Assembly: GCF_034259425.1 (NCBI RefSeq) | Contig: NZ_JAXIVU010000001.1 | Location: 248,001-312,000, forward strand | Origin: Denitrificimonas halotolerans | GTDB taxonomy: Bacteria; Pseudomonadota; Gammaproteobacteria; Pseudomonadales; Pseudomonadaceae | Direction of reading: 5' to 3' | Length of the DNA: 64,000 bases | Shown here: positions 36,420-45,733 of the stretch, one piece after another | How the letters are laid out: each line of letters begins with the position of its first letter | Numbering within the stretch: position 1 is the stretch's first letter | Notes under the pieces: generated by a model | What the model saw: only the letters and a program-made list of their open reading frames with translations | The model's database searches: none | What the model was told of the DNA's origin: nothing | Made by a program: the position numbers and the translations under genes

Positions 36420-37724
36420 TTAATTTAACTGCTCAACACGAATCCGTACCACTGGCTCTTGCACTGTATCCAATGCCTCTAAAGCCAGAATTGCATCATT
36501 AATACGTTGTTCTTCCACTCGATGAGTTAACAGGATCATTGGGATTGCTCCATCAACTTCATCTGCTTCCTTTTGCATAATGGACTCAATATTGATCCCA
36601 CGCACCGACATAATACTCGCCACTTGCGCCAAAACACCGGGATGATCTTTAGCCTGAATACGTAAGTAATAAGCACTCTCACACTCATCAATTGCTAAAA
36701 TCGGGTGTTCAGACAACTGATCGGCTTGAAACCCCAACGCTGGCACTTGATCTGCAGGCAAGACCGTCATAGAACGCATGACATCAATAATATCAGCAAT
36801 AACAGCCGAAGCTGTTGGCTCCATACCTGCGCCCGCACCATAATAAAGCGTGCTACCTACTGCATCCCCATTCACCATAACGGCGTTCATCACACCATTG
36901 ACATTAGCTAATAATCGATCTTCAGGAATCAAGGTAGGGTGTACACGTAACTCAATTCCTAAATCAGTGCGACGCGCAATACCTAAATGTTTAATACGAT
37001 AACCTAGAGCTTCCGCATAATTCACATCGGCTGTCGTCAGCTGAGTAATACCTTCGGTATAAGCTTTTTCAAATTGTAAAGGAATGCCAAAAGCAATAGA
37101 CGCTAAAATTGTGAGCTTATGCGCCGCATCAATTCCTTCAACATCAAATGTCGGATCCGCTTCTGCATAACCAAGCTCTTGTGCTTCCTGCAGAACGTCT
37201 TCGAAGGTGCGTCCTTTTTCCCGCATCTCACTGAGAATAAAATTACCGGTACCGTTAATAATCCCCGTCAACCAGTTAATACGGTTGCCAGCCAAACCTT
37301 CACGAATAGCTTTAATTACAGGAATACCGCCAGCAACAGCAGCTTCAAAACCAACCATTACACCACGCGCCCGAGCCCGAGCAAAAATTTCATTCCCGTG
37401 CACTGCCAATAGCGCTTTGTTTGCAGTAACAACGTGTTTACCATTTTCAATGGCACGCAAGACAATCTCTTTAGCTAAGGTTTCACCACCAATTAGCTCA
37501 ACAACGATCTCAATTTCAGGGTTATCAACGATAGCGAAAACATCATCTACCACTTCGGTAGTACTGGTGTCACAGTCAGGGTTAATAGTGCGGGAAGCGA
37601 CTTGCACTACCTCAATTTGACGGCCTGCACGCCGTGAAATTTCTTCAGCATTACGCTTAAGAACATTAAAAGTACCACCGCCAACGGTGCCTAAACCACA
37701 GATTCCTACCTTTACTGGTTTCAC
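36420..37724 (-). CDS. hom: Homoserine dehydrogenase
   Basis: Reduces aspartate semialdehyde to homoserine. 434 residues: NAD(P)-binding GICGLGTVGGG at the N terminus, central catalytic domain with GTGNFILSEM and GYAEADPTFDVEGIDAAHKL, and a C-terminal ACT domain (about 350-430) starting YYLRIQAKDHPGVLAQVASI for feedback control. Start codon is GTG at 37724 with a GGGGA element about 10 bases upstream. In Pseudomonas dsbC and xerD precede hom; here they do not. Confidence 0.96.
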   Translation of the reverse strand: MKPVKVGICGLGTVGGGTFNVLKRNAEEISRRAGRQIEVVQVASRTINPDCDTSTTEVVDDVFAIVDNPEIEIVVELIGGETLAKEIVLRAIENGKHVVTANKALLAVHGNEIFARARARGVMVGFEAAVAGGIPVIKAIREGLAGNRINWLTGIINGTGNFILSEMREKGRTFEDVLQEAQELGYAEADPTFDVEGIDAAHKLTILASIAFGIPLQFEKAYTEGITQLTTADVNYAEALGYRIKHLGIARRTDLGIELRVHPTLIPEDRLLANVNGVMNAVMVNGDAVGSTLYYGAGAGMEPTASAVIADIIDVMRSMTVLPADQVPALGFQADQLSEHPILAIDECESAYYLRIQAKDHPGVLAQVASIMSVRGINIESIMQKEADEVDGAIPMILLTHRVEEQRINDAILALEALDTVQEPVVRIRVEQLN

Positions 37725-37923
37725 GCTGCATCGTCCCCATCATCAAAGAAAATAAAACCACATCATGTCATCAAAAAAACATAAGCGGCAACATACTGCA
37801 CAGAAACTTAACAGTTTGTTTTACGCACAAAGTGCGTGAAAATAAAGCCCCGAGTTTAACACACTAGGGAATAAAGCACCGCTGAAAAAATAGCCATACC
37901 ATATCTACTACAACCAGGTACGT

Positions 37924-37929
37924 TATAAT
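37924..37929 (+). promoter_or_regulatory. Putative -10 box of rsuA
   Basis: Consensus TATAAT 34 bases before the rsuA ATG; no good -35 hexamer at 16-18 bases upstream. Confidence 0.4.
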
Positions 37930-37963
37930 ACCCACCATATACATTTGAGAAGGCTAAAGACCT

Positions 37964-38653
37964 ATGCGGCTTGATCGATTTTTATCTGAAACAACCGGGA
38001 TGAGCCGGAAAGATGCGACCCGAATACTACAAAAAGAAACAGTAACAGTTAACGGTGTACAACAAAAAAAATCAGCCTTTAAAGTCCCCTCTGGCGCCGA
38101 AGTTATTTGGAATGAAACTCGCTTAGAACTTAGCGGTCCTACTTATCTTATGATGAATAAGCCTCTGGACTGTGTATGTGCTAACGATGATGGACTACAC
38201 CGCACAGTATTCTCTTACTTAGACGTGCCCAATCCAAGTAAATTGCACACTGTAGGCCGCCTTGACCTAGACACATCTGGTTTATTACTGATCACAGATG
38301 ACGGTAAGTGGTCACACCGCATCACATCACCTAAATACCAATGCACCAAAGTATATCGCGCTTGGTTAGCCGACCCCATTACTGAGGACGATGCCGAAGC
38401 ATTTGCAACAGGCCTGCAGTTACGCGGTGAAGAAACACTGACTGCACCTGCTGTATTAGATATCGTCAATGAGTACGAAGCCTTAGTTCATGTACATGAG
38501 GGCCGCTATCACCAAGTACGACGCATGTTCGCAGCAATAGGCAATAAAGTAGAGCAACTACACCGCGAGCAAGTAGGCCAGTTAAAGCTTGATGAAAACC
38601 TTGCTCCTGGTGAATATCGCTCCTTAGACAAAGCAGAAATTGCTTTATTCTAG
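37964..38653 (+). CDS. rsuA: 16S rRNA pseudouridine(516) synthase family
   Basis: RsuA makes pseudouridine 516 in 16S rRNA. 229 residues: N-terminal S4-like RNA-binding domain (MRLDRFLSETTGMSRKDATRI), then the catalytic domain with active-site Asp101 in VGRLDLDTSGLLL, SHRITSPKYQC, and EGRYHQVRRMFAAIGN. Aligns end to end with remembered E. coli RsuA, including the C-terminal APGEYRSL, so RsuA rather than RluB/E/F. Stands alone. Confidence 0.92.
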   Translation: MRLDRFLSETTGMSRKDATRILQKETVTVNGVQQKKSAFKVPSGAEVIWNETRLELSGPTYLMMNKPLDCVCANDDGLHRTVFSYLDVPNPSKLHTVGRLDLDTSGLLLITDDGKWSHRITSPKYQCTKVYRAWLADPITEDDAEAFATGLQLRGEETLTAPAVLDIVNEYEALVHVHEGRYHQVRRMFAAIGNKVEQLHREQVGQLKLDENLAPGEYRSLDKAEIALF

Positions 38654-38729
38654 CCACTAAAAAATAATAGGCTCGTCACTGCAAACTCAAAAGAGACTCT
38701 CTGCACGGTCGGACCACACTGCCAACACA

Positions 38730-38760
38730 GGTCTTCTCGTTACTCCAGTACCAGAAGACC
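38730..38760. other. Hairpin upstream end of the PAS pseudogene spacer
   Basis: GGTCTTCT and AGAAGACC form a perfect 8-bp stem with a 15-base loop; no T tract on either side. Meaning unclear, possibly part of the original 3' region of the decayed gene at 38793-39035. Confidence 0.3.
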
Positions 38761-38792
38761 TAAACAGGCATAAAGCTATACTTTCCGAACCT

Positions 38793-39035
38793 TCACTTAC
38801 CAGCAACTTGTTGCGCAAATTCTTTCAGCCGCAGTCGAGTGGCCCACTCGGCCTCATAGCGCTCGCTGATATCTCATGCCTGCACCACGGTACCTTGCCC
38901 AAGCGCTTGCTCAACAGAATAACCAAACATTTTTCTGCTGCTACGCTCCATAAGCGAATGCTGCCTTCTGTATCAGCATAAATCGTTGCATCTGGTGACT
39001 GTTCAACCAACCAATAAATGAATTCAGGTGTATTT
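38793..39035 (-). pseudogene. Decayed PAS-domain signalling protein
   Basis: Minus-strand translation gives TPEFIYWLVEQSPDATIYAD then TEGSIRLWSVAAEK, a typical PAS start; a frameshift follows, and the next frame continues MFGYSVEQALGQ, then GTVVQA, a TGA where the family has Arg, then DISERYEAEWATRLRLKEFA and a stop. So there is a -1/+1 shift near 38930, the centre of the PAS fold between LGQ and GTVVQA is deleted, and there is an in-frame stop. A stop precedes the fragment upstream, so its start is also lost. Remnant of a PAS/PAC regulator; not functional as written. Confidence 0.8.
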
Positions 39036-39140
39036 TTTCAACTATGCATTTAATTGAAAACAACCAACAACCTGTATCAGATTATTATGTAAATCCACCT
39101 AGCACGCTGAAATTGAAATCACGCATACTTCTGGACTATA

Positions 39141-39178
39141 AAATAAGAACCGAGGACAACCTACTTCGTTGACCTCGG
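39141..39178 (-). terminator. Terminator of the 39.2-39.8 kb gene
   Basis: On the minus strand CCGAGG-T-CAAC pairs with GTTG-T-CCTCGG around a 7-base loop, followed by TTCTTATTTT. Confidence 0.75.
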
Positions 39179-39241
39179 CCTCATACACCCTCTTTGCAGC
39201 CTACCTATCTATATTTTAAATACCGACTAACGGTGTTTCAC

Positions 39242-39817
39242 TTAACGTTGACTAATCGCTTCTATATCAAGAGCCTCAGCATAAGCCAACAGTTCTGTTT
39301 CGCTAACACCTCTACCATTAAGCTGAATAAGAATCGTATTATTCACCATCATTTGGAGCTCTTGGTTTCGTTCTTCCAACTTCACTACAGCAGTATGACC
39401 ATTAATTCGTTTTTGCTTGTAACCACTCATACTTGCCATGCTAGGATTGCTAAATAGCATTCCTACTGCTTGTAGTAAGGGTGAGTCTTTCGTGATGCTG
39501 ATTTTTAAACTAGCATCACCTTTATGATACTCACGACTGGCATTAACCCCACCACCAAAAAATGCTGCAGAACCAGCTTGGCTATCGGCTTCCTTGGCTG
39601 TCCAACCTACTAGAGGCTCTGGAAATAATGCTCCCAATTCGCCCGCTTGCTGCTGGCGAATTAAAGTAGCTGCATAGTCAAACTGAGCAGCAGCGTGGGA
39701 TAACTGACCACTCTCATAAGCTTGTGCTGCTTCGCTTATAACTTCTTTAATGTCAGCATCACTAGCCCAAAGCATGCATGGAGTGAGTAATCCTACCCAT
39801 AACCAGTTTTTATTCAT
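39242..39817 (-). CDS. Periplasmic protein of unknown function
   Basis: 191 residues with an N-terminal signal peptide (MNKNWLWVGLLTPCMLWAS, cleavage likely after WAS). The mature part begins with a helical stretch rich in Ala/Gln (SEAAQAYESGQLSHAAAQFDY), resembling one TPR-like helix pair, followed by a mostly beta region with GWTAKEADSQAG, FGGGVNASREYHKGDASLKI and RINGHTAVVKLEE. It resembles unnamed pseudomonad proteins. AGGAG precedes the ATG, and a terminator follows. No function can be assigned. Confidence 0.75.
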   Translation of the reverse strand: MNKNWLWVGLLTPCMLWASDADIKEVISEAAQAYESGQLSHAAAQFDYAATLIRQQQAGELGALFPEPLVGWTAKEADSQAGSAAFFGGGVNASREYHKGDASLKISITKDSPLLQAVGMLFSNPSMASMSGYKQKRINGHTAVVKLEERNQELQMMVNNTILIQLNGRGVSETELLAYAEALDIEAISQR

Positions 39818-40087
39818 TGGTTAACTCCTTTTATTCTTACTCATTATATGCGCAACACACTTGAACTATCAAAAGGCATAATCGTTAAAATAAAGTATAA
39901 CCTGATATATTCCCAGTGTTAAATAACCATCAAGCTGTATTTTATATAAAAATCAATATTCAGAATAAAATACACTTAATTTATAAAACCAGAAACTAAA
40001 AAAATTAAAATCACATTCCATATAACTAGCCTTTAGCATATGAAATGAACTCAGCGGATACAGCATATTTAATATATGCTATCTAGG

Positions 40088-40843
40088 TTACAGTATCGCC
40101 TCAAAAGACTCTGGCAAAATCTGCCCACCATCGACAATAATCGTTTGACCAGTAATAAAACGTGCTTCTGACGAAGCTAAAAAACACGCTGCGTGACCAA
40201 TATCTTCCGGCTCCCCCAAGCTTTTGACTGGAATAGAGTCAGCCATTTCTTTTAAATAAGCCTCACCTTGAGCCTCCAGCCCTGCAGTACGAATATTACC
40301 CGGCATCACTGCGTTAATAGTGATTCCTTCACGAGCACATTCTAAAGCTGCTGAACGCATGAAGCCCAACTGACCAGCCTTGCTTGCAGCATAATGCGAC
40401 CAACCTGGATAACCTGTTACGGCCCCAGTAATGGAAGATGTAATAACAATTCGTCCATATTTACGCTGACGCATCGCTGGCAATACCGCCTGAACCATAA
40501 AAAACGTACTGCGCAGATTGACGTTCATCATCTGCTCCCAATTTTCTACTGTCATCGTTTCTAAATTAGCCTGCGGGAAAATCCCAGTATTAGAGCAAAG
40601 AATATCTAATTGACCGTAGCGCCCTAGCACACGATCCACAACTGTTTGGCAAGCAACCTTATCAACCACGTTCAAAGCTTCAAATACAGCGCCTATCTCT
40701 TGCGCTGTTTGCTGACCTGCCACAACATCAATATCTGCAATCACCACCTGTGCTCCAGCTTTCGCTAGCACCGCAGCAATACCTTTACCAATACCATGTG
40801 CACCACCGGTTACAATTGCGACCTGACCTTTTAGTGAAAACAT
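40088..40843 (-). CDS. Short-chain dehydrogenase/reductase (FabG-like)
   Basis: 251-residue classical SDR. Cofactor motif TGGAHGIGKG near residue 12, DIDV after beta-2 (acidic, suggesting NAD preference), SNTG in place of NNAG, catalytic Ser in TSSITG, and YAASK (Tyr/Lys). The C terminus TGQTIIVDGGQILPES is typical of 3-oxoacyl reductase-like SDRs. AGGAG precedes the ATG. It is alone, so the substrate is unknown; FabG proper is unlikely outside the fab cluster. Confidence 0.85.
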   Translation of the reverse strand: MFSLKGQVAIVTGGAHGIGKGIAAVLAKAGAQVVIADIDVVAGQQTAQEIGAVFEALNVVDKVACQTVVDRVLGRYGQLDILCSNTGIFPQANLETMTVENWEQMMNVNLRSTFFMVQAVLPAMRQRKYGRIVITSSITGAVTGYPGWSHYAASKAGQLGFMRSAALECAREGITINAVMPGNIRTAGLEAQGEAYLKEMADSIPVKSLGEPEDIGHAACFLASSEARFITGQTIIVDGGQILPESFEAIL

Positions 40844-40995
40844 TTTACTGCTCCTGATTTTCCTACAAACTACATCTTATTAGATTAAGCAATACAGCTA
40901 AGATTTTGCATGACGCAGCGCAATACTCACTACTAGGAGAGAGTCTCAATGCACAAAACATCTTTAGATAGCAAACACCTCTATCATCCAGACAC

Positions 40996-41041
40996 AAAAA
41001 AGCCGTAGCAACACATATGTGCTTAATGCCACGGCTTTTTA
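40996..41041 (-). terminator. Terminator of the HiPIP gene
   Basis: AAAAAGCCGT and ACGGCTTTTT pair across a 25-base loop that contains ACATATGT; T tract on the minus-strand side. Confidence 0.8.
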
Positions 41042-41058
41042 AAGATCGAGCGTTTTAG

Positions 41059-41373
41059 TTAAGGCTTCTGCACCCAAGACTGGCACCAACCTTCAGGCTC
41101 AACACTGTTCTGTGGGAACAGTTGGCAACCATTGCTTCCTTCTTGGAAGAACATGCAGTTAGAACATTTACTGCCAGCTTTGTAGGATGGATTATCACTT
41201 CCTTCTTCTGCCACTTTAACGTAGTTCAGAGCTTGCGCCATAGGGTTAGTAGGTTCGAGCGGCGTAAGTTCTTGAGCGAATGCACGCTGAGATAGAAGGC
41301 TTGCTCCAAATGGAATAGCAGCAATACCCAACAAGCTACTGCGCATAAATTTACGACGACTTTGATCAGCCAT
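41059..41373 (-). CDS. hip: High-potential iron-sulfur protein
   Basis: 104-residue precursor of a small [4Fe-4S] electron carrier of the periplasm. A Tat signal (SRRKFMRSSLLGIAA, cleavage near AFA) is followed by a mature domain with four cluster cysteines: CSNC (about 70-73), C in SNGCQLF and C in EGWCQSW. HiPIPs donate electrons to reaction centres or terminal oxidases/denitrification enzymes; the partner is not in view. GAGGAA precedes the ATG. Confidence 0.92.
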   Translation of the reverse strand: MADQSRRKFMRSSLLGIAAIPFGASLLSQRAFAQELTPLEPTNPMAQALNYVKVAEEGSDNPSYKAGSKCSNCMFFQEGSNGCQLFPQNSVEPEGWCQSWVQKP

Positions 41374-41721
41374 GATATTTCCTCACTTACTATTGAATGA
41401 ACTCAGATTACTGAGTAAAACCCACTCTGCAATCTGCAGTGTACAGTAATAGATTATTACAACACGAATAAGTTTTAAAATTAATTATACAACCAAAGTA
41501 AAAAATTTACCCTAAAACGTTCAATTTTATATACGAAACAACAGTCGAAATTAAACCAAAAATAAGAAATTAATAATAACCATTAACATTAAGAACCTAT
41601 TTATATAACTTAACCTAGAAATATCGCACTCAACACAACAAACACCTTTACTATTTCACACTAAAAATAAGGTTGTGCTAAGGTCATACACTCTATCGAT
41701 CTGCTACCGAGGCTTAGACCG
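41374..41721. other. AT-rich intergenic region between divergent hip and DCC genes
   Basis: 348 bases, very AT-rich, no open frame of note. It must hold both promoters, but I could not identify convincing hexamer pairs or an FNR-like TTGAT-N4-ATCAA palindrome. Confidence 0.5.
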
Positions 41722-42099
41722 ATGTTAAACTCAACCGATAAACTGATTGTTTTTTATGATGGGGCATGCCCTATTTGCGTGCGTGATCGCCGTTGGTATG
41801 AAAAACTAGAAGGTCGAACAGAGAACAGTGTAGAGTGGTTCGATATTACCGACCGCGATGAATCACTACGCCAGATAGGTATAGATCCAAACAAAGCTCT
41901 GCATGAACTGCATATCAAAGACGATCAAGGTCAAATTCATACAGAAATAGCCGCTTACATTTTACTTATGTCCCGCGTGCCCTTACTGAAACCTATCTCT
42001 TGGCTGATTGGTTTACCTGTAATTCGCCCTACCCTAGCCTGGCTCTACCACCGCGGGGTAGCACGTCGACTGAATGCTCGCATACCAACTCAAAATTGA
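41722..42099 (+). CDS. Thiol-disulfide oxidoreductase, DCC family (DUF393)
   Basis: 125 residues with the family motif YDGACPICVRDRRWYE at the start (CPIC is the putative redox pair in a thioredoxin-like fold), then EWFDITDRD and the conserved WLIGLPVIRP near the C terminus. No signal peptide. Function in vivo is unknown for this family. GAGG lies upstream. Isolated gene, divergent from hip. Confidence 0.87.
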   Translation: MLNSTDKLIVFYDGACPICVRDRRWYEKLEGRTENSVEWFDITDRDESLRQIGIDPNKALHELHIKDDQGQIHTEIAAYILLMSRVPLLKPISWLIGLPVIRPTLAWLYHRGVARRLNARIPTQN

Positions 42100-42230
42100 A
42101 CACAATACTCTCACTCGAAACATTAAGCTTCACAGTTTCATGCGCTGATGTTCGTACATCAAACCTCACGAAGCAATCGTTGCGAGCTTACCTAACCACC
42201 AGGTGACACCCCAAACAGCAGTCCCACGAA

Positions 42231-42264
42231 GGCCCCGCTATATCAAGTATCTTCTAGCGGGGCC
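42231..42264 (-). terminator. Hairpin after the baeRF-family gene
   Basis: GGCCCCGCTA and TAGCGGGGCC form a perfect 10-bp stem, 15 bases past the stop at 42279. There is no clear T tract, so termination may be weak. Confidence 0.55.
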
Positions 42265-42278
42265 ACAGTTCTCTTGAT

Positions 42279-43397
42279 TCAAATAGGATAGCGCGAGATG
42301 ACTGCGAGATCCTGCCCTCCTGGAATATCACTTTTACGTACTGCCATGACCTTGGCACCTGTACGTAAAGCACGACCAGTAATCTCATCGACAATGCCGT
42401 AGTTCACTGCACTTCCTTCCGCCGCAAAAGAAACCATACCGGTTTCCTCATCAATAGTACCTTCAATTACCCCATCAATATCAACGAGCAAGCGATCAAT
42501 ACCACCGAACGTTGCCAAGCGTGCTGCATCAGAAATATCTGTAGTGGTACGCTGCTGACCAGCACGCTCCTCAAATAAGCGATGGAAGTCTTGCACTTGT
42601 TCAGCATAGTGTGCATCCAGAACTGGACGGGCTGCTGCTGCCAGCTCAGACTCAGTTAAGCGTTCTGGATTACCTGAAATAATATCCCTTAATGCGGGTA
42701 GCACACTTAATGAACGAAAGAGCGACTCTAAGGGTTTAGTTGTTGCCAAAATCAATGGCAAATCTGACCCTGCTAACATCGGTCGCAATGCTGCATCGAC
42801 CTGACGAATATAACGGCTCAGGTAAAAATTCTGCCCTTGTGAACCATGGCGATGCCCTGTACCTGAATAATCTTTATTCGTAGCCTTACCACCGGCAGTG
42901 GCAGCATCGGTAGGCAAATTATGCACGTTGATTTCACGCGCTGGCAGGTCAGCTGATACTTCAATTAAGCGCACAGCATTTTCTGACAAAGCCAAAATAT
43001 GCGCAGCATGTGGAAAAGTTACCGCACGTAATAAAGGCTTTAAATGGAAACGATCTGACACTTCAAGAATATCAGTTAGTTTATTGGCCATACGATAGGT
43101 GCGTAATGACTCAGGTGTAGCCAAGATAGCTAAACTATTAGCTTGATGATTCCAAAATTCATCATCATCCAACAAGTCAGAAAACTGCTCACGTATAGCT
43201 TCAATACGTTGTTTTTCTACTCCAGCGTCTGCAAGCTGAGCAGCGGCCTGCTTAACTAGATTACCTAAAGTCAAACGACTCTTATCCGTCTCTCGACTGA
43301 CTGGAGTGGTTGGTAAATAAATAGAAACACAGGCTTCAGAGCGCACCAAATTGAGATCGCCGATTTCCTCATAGCTGGGCATGTCTACATAGTACAT
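42279..43397 (-). CDS. baeRF-type protein (bacterial archaeo-eukaryotic release-factor-like family)
   Basis: A 372-residue cytosolic protein whose layout resembles bacterial relatives of eRF1/Pelota: an N-terminal domain (SIYLPTTPVSRETDKSRLTLGN), a central RNase H/L7Ae-like part with the FHLKPLL and HILALSENAVRLIEV strands, a basic-His stretch SGTGHRHGSQG, and a C-terminal domain with ARLATFGGIDRLLVDIDGVIEGTIDEETG. No GGQ is present, so canonical peptide release is not predicted. GGAG precedes the ATG. It lies 195 bases downstream of ftsH in the same direction. Assignment from memory of the family; moderate confidence. Confidence 0.6.
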   Translation of the reverse strand: MYYVDMPSYEEIGDLNLVRSEACVSIYLPTTPVSRETDKSRLTLGNLVKQAAAQLADAGVEKQRIEAIREQFSDLLDDDEFWNHQANSLAILATPESLRTYRMANKLTDILEVSDRFHLKPLLRAVTFPHAAHILALSENAVRLIEVSADLPAREINVHNLPTDAATAGGKATNKDYSGTGHRHGSQGQNFYLSRYIRQVDAALRPMLAGSDLPLILATTKPLESLFRSLSVLPALRDIISGNPERLTESELAAAARPVLDAHYAEQVQDFHRLFEERAGQQRTTTDISDAARLATFGGIDRLLVDIDGVIEGTIDEETGMVSFAAEGSAVNYGIVDEITGRALRTGAKVMAVRKSDIPGGQDLAVISRYPI

Positions 43398-43592
43398 ATA
43401 TAACTCCTGTCTGCTTATTGTTATGTGACCATAGCAGATTAAATGGAATATATAACCGTGCTAGGTCAATACATCATCTCCATGATGTATCTATTTAAGA
43501 CTATAGCAGGTCACTCTCATCCTCCTGCACATCAAACCCCAACAATCTAAATACTGCAGAAATCATCTACTTTGAACTCAGATGCGCAGCTA

Positions 43593-45434
43593 CTACTGCT
43601 CTACCTTAGTTTGTCCCTCCACTGTTCGCAAATCATGAGTCAGCTCATACAACGCCGTTTCATCTAAGGTTTCCACCTCAAGTAAACGCGCTGCCGCCCT
43701 ATTCAGTACTTCACGATTATCAGCAAGAATAGTCAAAGTTTGTTCTGCAATCTCTTGCAGTAAGTTACGTACTGCTGCATCCAACGCCTCAGCGGTCGCC
43801 TCACTGTAACTGCGCTCTAAATAAGTGCGACCTTCCTGCCCGCCCAAATAACTATTACGCTCTGCTTCATAGCTGACACCCCCAAGCTGTTTATCCATAC
43901 CATAGCGCGCCACCATTGATCGAGCGATATCAGTGGCCCGCACCAAATCATCAGCTGCCCCTGTAGAAAAATGATTAAAAACTAGTTTTTCTGCAGCACG
44001 GCCCGCTAGCAAGACGGCTATTTTGTCGCGCAGCTCTGCTTCTGTCATTAAAAAACGATCTTCAGTTGGGCGTTGAATAGTATAGCCTAGTGCACCAATA
44101 CCCCGCGGAATAATGGATACTTTGTGCACCTTATCCCCACTTGGCAGCGCCATACTCACCAAGGCGTGCCCCATTTCATGGTAAGCAACAATCTGACGCT
44201 CGCGTGGATTAATCAGGCGGTTACGCTTTTCCAAGCCGGCAACAATGCGCTCAATAGCATGCGTAAAGTCCTTCATAGTGACCTCTTTAGCACGACGCCG
44301 AGTCGCCAATAGCGCAGCTTCGTTAACCAAGTTGGCAAGATCAGCACCAGAAAATCCTGTGGTTAACGCAGCAATATCTTTCAGCATTACATCCGCCGCC
44401 TGCACGATTCTCTTCATATGTACTTTAAGAATTTGTATCCGGCCAGCACGATCAGGACGATCCACCAGTACTTGCCGATCAAAACGCCCAGCACGTAATA
44501 AAGCAGGATCAAGAATTTCTGGACGGTTAGTCGCTGACAGCAATACCACACCCTCGCTTGGATCAAAGCCATCCAATTCAGAAAGAAGTTGGTTCAACGT
44601 TTGCTCACGCTCTTCATTACCACCTTGCGCCGTTGCTGCACCACGAGCACGACCCAAAGCATCTAACTCATCGATAAAGATAATAGCCGGGGCCGCTTTA
44701 CGTGCCTGTTCAAACAAATCCCGCACCCTTGCAGCGCCTACCCCAACAAACATCTCCACAAACTCAGAGCCAGAAATAGAAAAAAATGGCACACCGGCTT
44801 CTCCCGCAACAGCACGTGCTAATAACGTTTTTCCCGTACCTGGTGGTCCCACTAAAAGGATTCCTTTAGGCATGCGCGCACCAAGGCTGCCGTACTCTTT
44901 AGGATTTTTCAAAAAGTCGATTACCTCTTGCAACTCTTCCTTAGCCTCATCCACCCCTGCAACATCGGAAAAACTGACATTAGTGTCGCTTTCAATATAT
45001 ACTTTCGCCTTACTTTTACCGATGGACATCATTCCGCCCATACTTTGCTTTGCACTCATACGGCGAATTAAAAACAACCAAATGCCTACAAAAATTAATG
45101 CTGGCAACACCCACGACAGGAGTGTAGTAAACCAAGTATTCTCTACTGCGCCAGCATAAGTCACTTCTGTTTGATTTAAACGGTCAGCCAACTCTGGCTG
45201 AACCGGTGTCGTGATAAAGCCCGTCTTGCCATTTTGTGCAGACTTAAAAGTGCCTTTAATTGAAGTACTACCAATCACAACGCTTTCAATAACATTCTGC
45301 TCTAAATAACTCTCAAACTGACTATAAGGAATCGATTCCACAGTTTGGGTCTGCACCCAAATATCCCGCAAAAGCACTACACCCATTACTGCAAAAAGAA
45401 CATACCAAAGGTTAATCTGGGTTCCACGGTTCAT
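43593..45434 (-). CDS. ftsH: ATP-dependent zinc metalloprotease FtsH
   Basis: 613-residue membrane AAA+ protease that degrades membrane and regulatory proteins. Two membrane helices (about 8-24 and 104-124) flank a periplasmic domain. AAA module: Walker A GPPGTGKT (196-203), Walker B IIFIDELDAL, SRH ATNRPEILDPALLRAGRFDRQ (split); protease zinc site HEMGH at 419-423. GGAG precedes the ATG. It lacks the housekeeping neighbours rlmE/folP/glmM and is beside a baeRF gene, so it may be a second, accessory FtsH like those of pseudomonad stress islands; whether another copy exists is not visible here. Confidence 0.94.
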   Translation of the reverse strand: MNRGTQINLWYVLFAVMGVVLLRDIWVQTQTVESIPYSQFESYLEQNVIESVVIGSTSIKGTFKSAQNGKTGFITTPVQPELADRLNQTEVTYAGAVENTWFTTLLSWVLPALIFVGIWLFLIRRMSAKQSMGGMMSIGKSKAKVYIESDTNVSFSDVAGVDEAKEELQEVIDFLKNPKEYGSLGARMPKGILLVGPPGTGKTLLARAVAGEAGVPFFSISGSEFVEMFVGVGAARVRDLFEQARKAAPAIIFIDELDALGRARGAATAQGGNEEREQTLNQLLSELDGFDPSEGVVLLSATNRPEILDPALLRAGRFDRQVLVDRPDRAGRIQILKVHMKRIVQAADVMLKDIAALTTGFSGADLANLVNEAALLATRRRAKEVTMKDFTHAIERIVAGLEKRNRLINPRERQIVAYHEMGHALVSMALPSGDKVHKVSIIPRGIGALGYTIQRPTEDRFLMTEAELRDKIAVLLAGRAAEKLVFNHFSTGAADDLVRATDIARSMVARYGMDKQLGGVSYEAERNSYLGGQEGRTYLERSYSEATAEALDAAVRNLLQEIAEQTLTILADNREVLNRAAARLLEVETLDETALYELTHDLRTVEGQTKVEQ

Positions 45435-45733
45435 AATACTTCTCCATTAGCCGCATACGCTTGATTTATACGGCAGTCTAAAAACTATAGCCTCATATAA
45501 AATATTCTATAGTCTAAAGCACTTTTTATACTGATCTGAGTAGCCCCCTACTGCATTTGCGGGCCGCAACAAAGCTCGCTATGGTGATATAACCATCTTG
45601 CAACAGAGTTTTATAGGCATTAACTCACTGAGATCACGCTCAGGAGCGGCCTCCCAAACAACCATATACACCCAAATCTATGATCTTTGTCCTATCGACA
45701 TAGACATAATGTTTTTCATAGGGGAGTTGAAAA

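Noticed and set aside
42231..42264. 10-bp inverted repeat as a possible CRISPR or REP unit
   Set aside because: Occurs once and sits just after a stop codon; better explained as a 3'-end hairpin.
44245..45159. 304-codon plus-strand open frame opposite ftsH
   Set aside because: Long, but Ser/Thr/Pro-rich antisense shadow of the conserved AAA+ region of ftsH.
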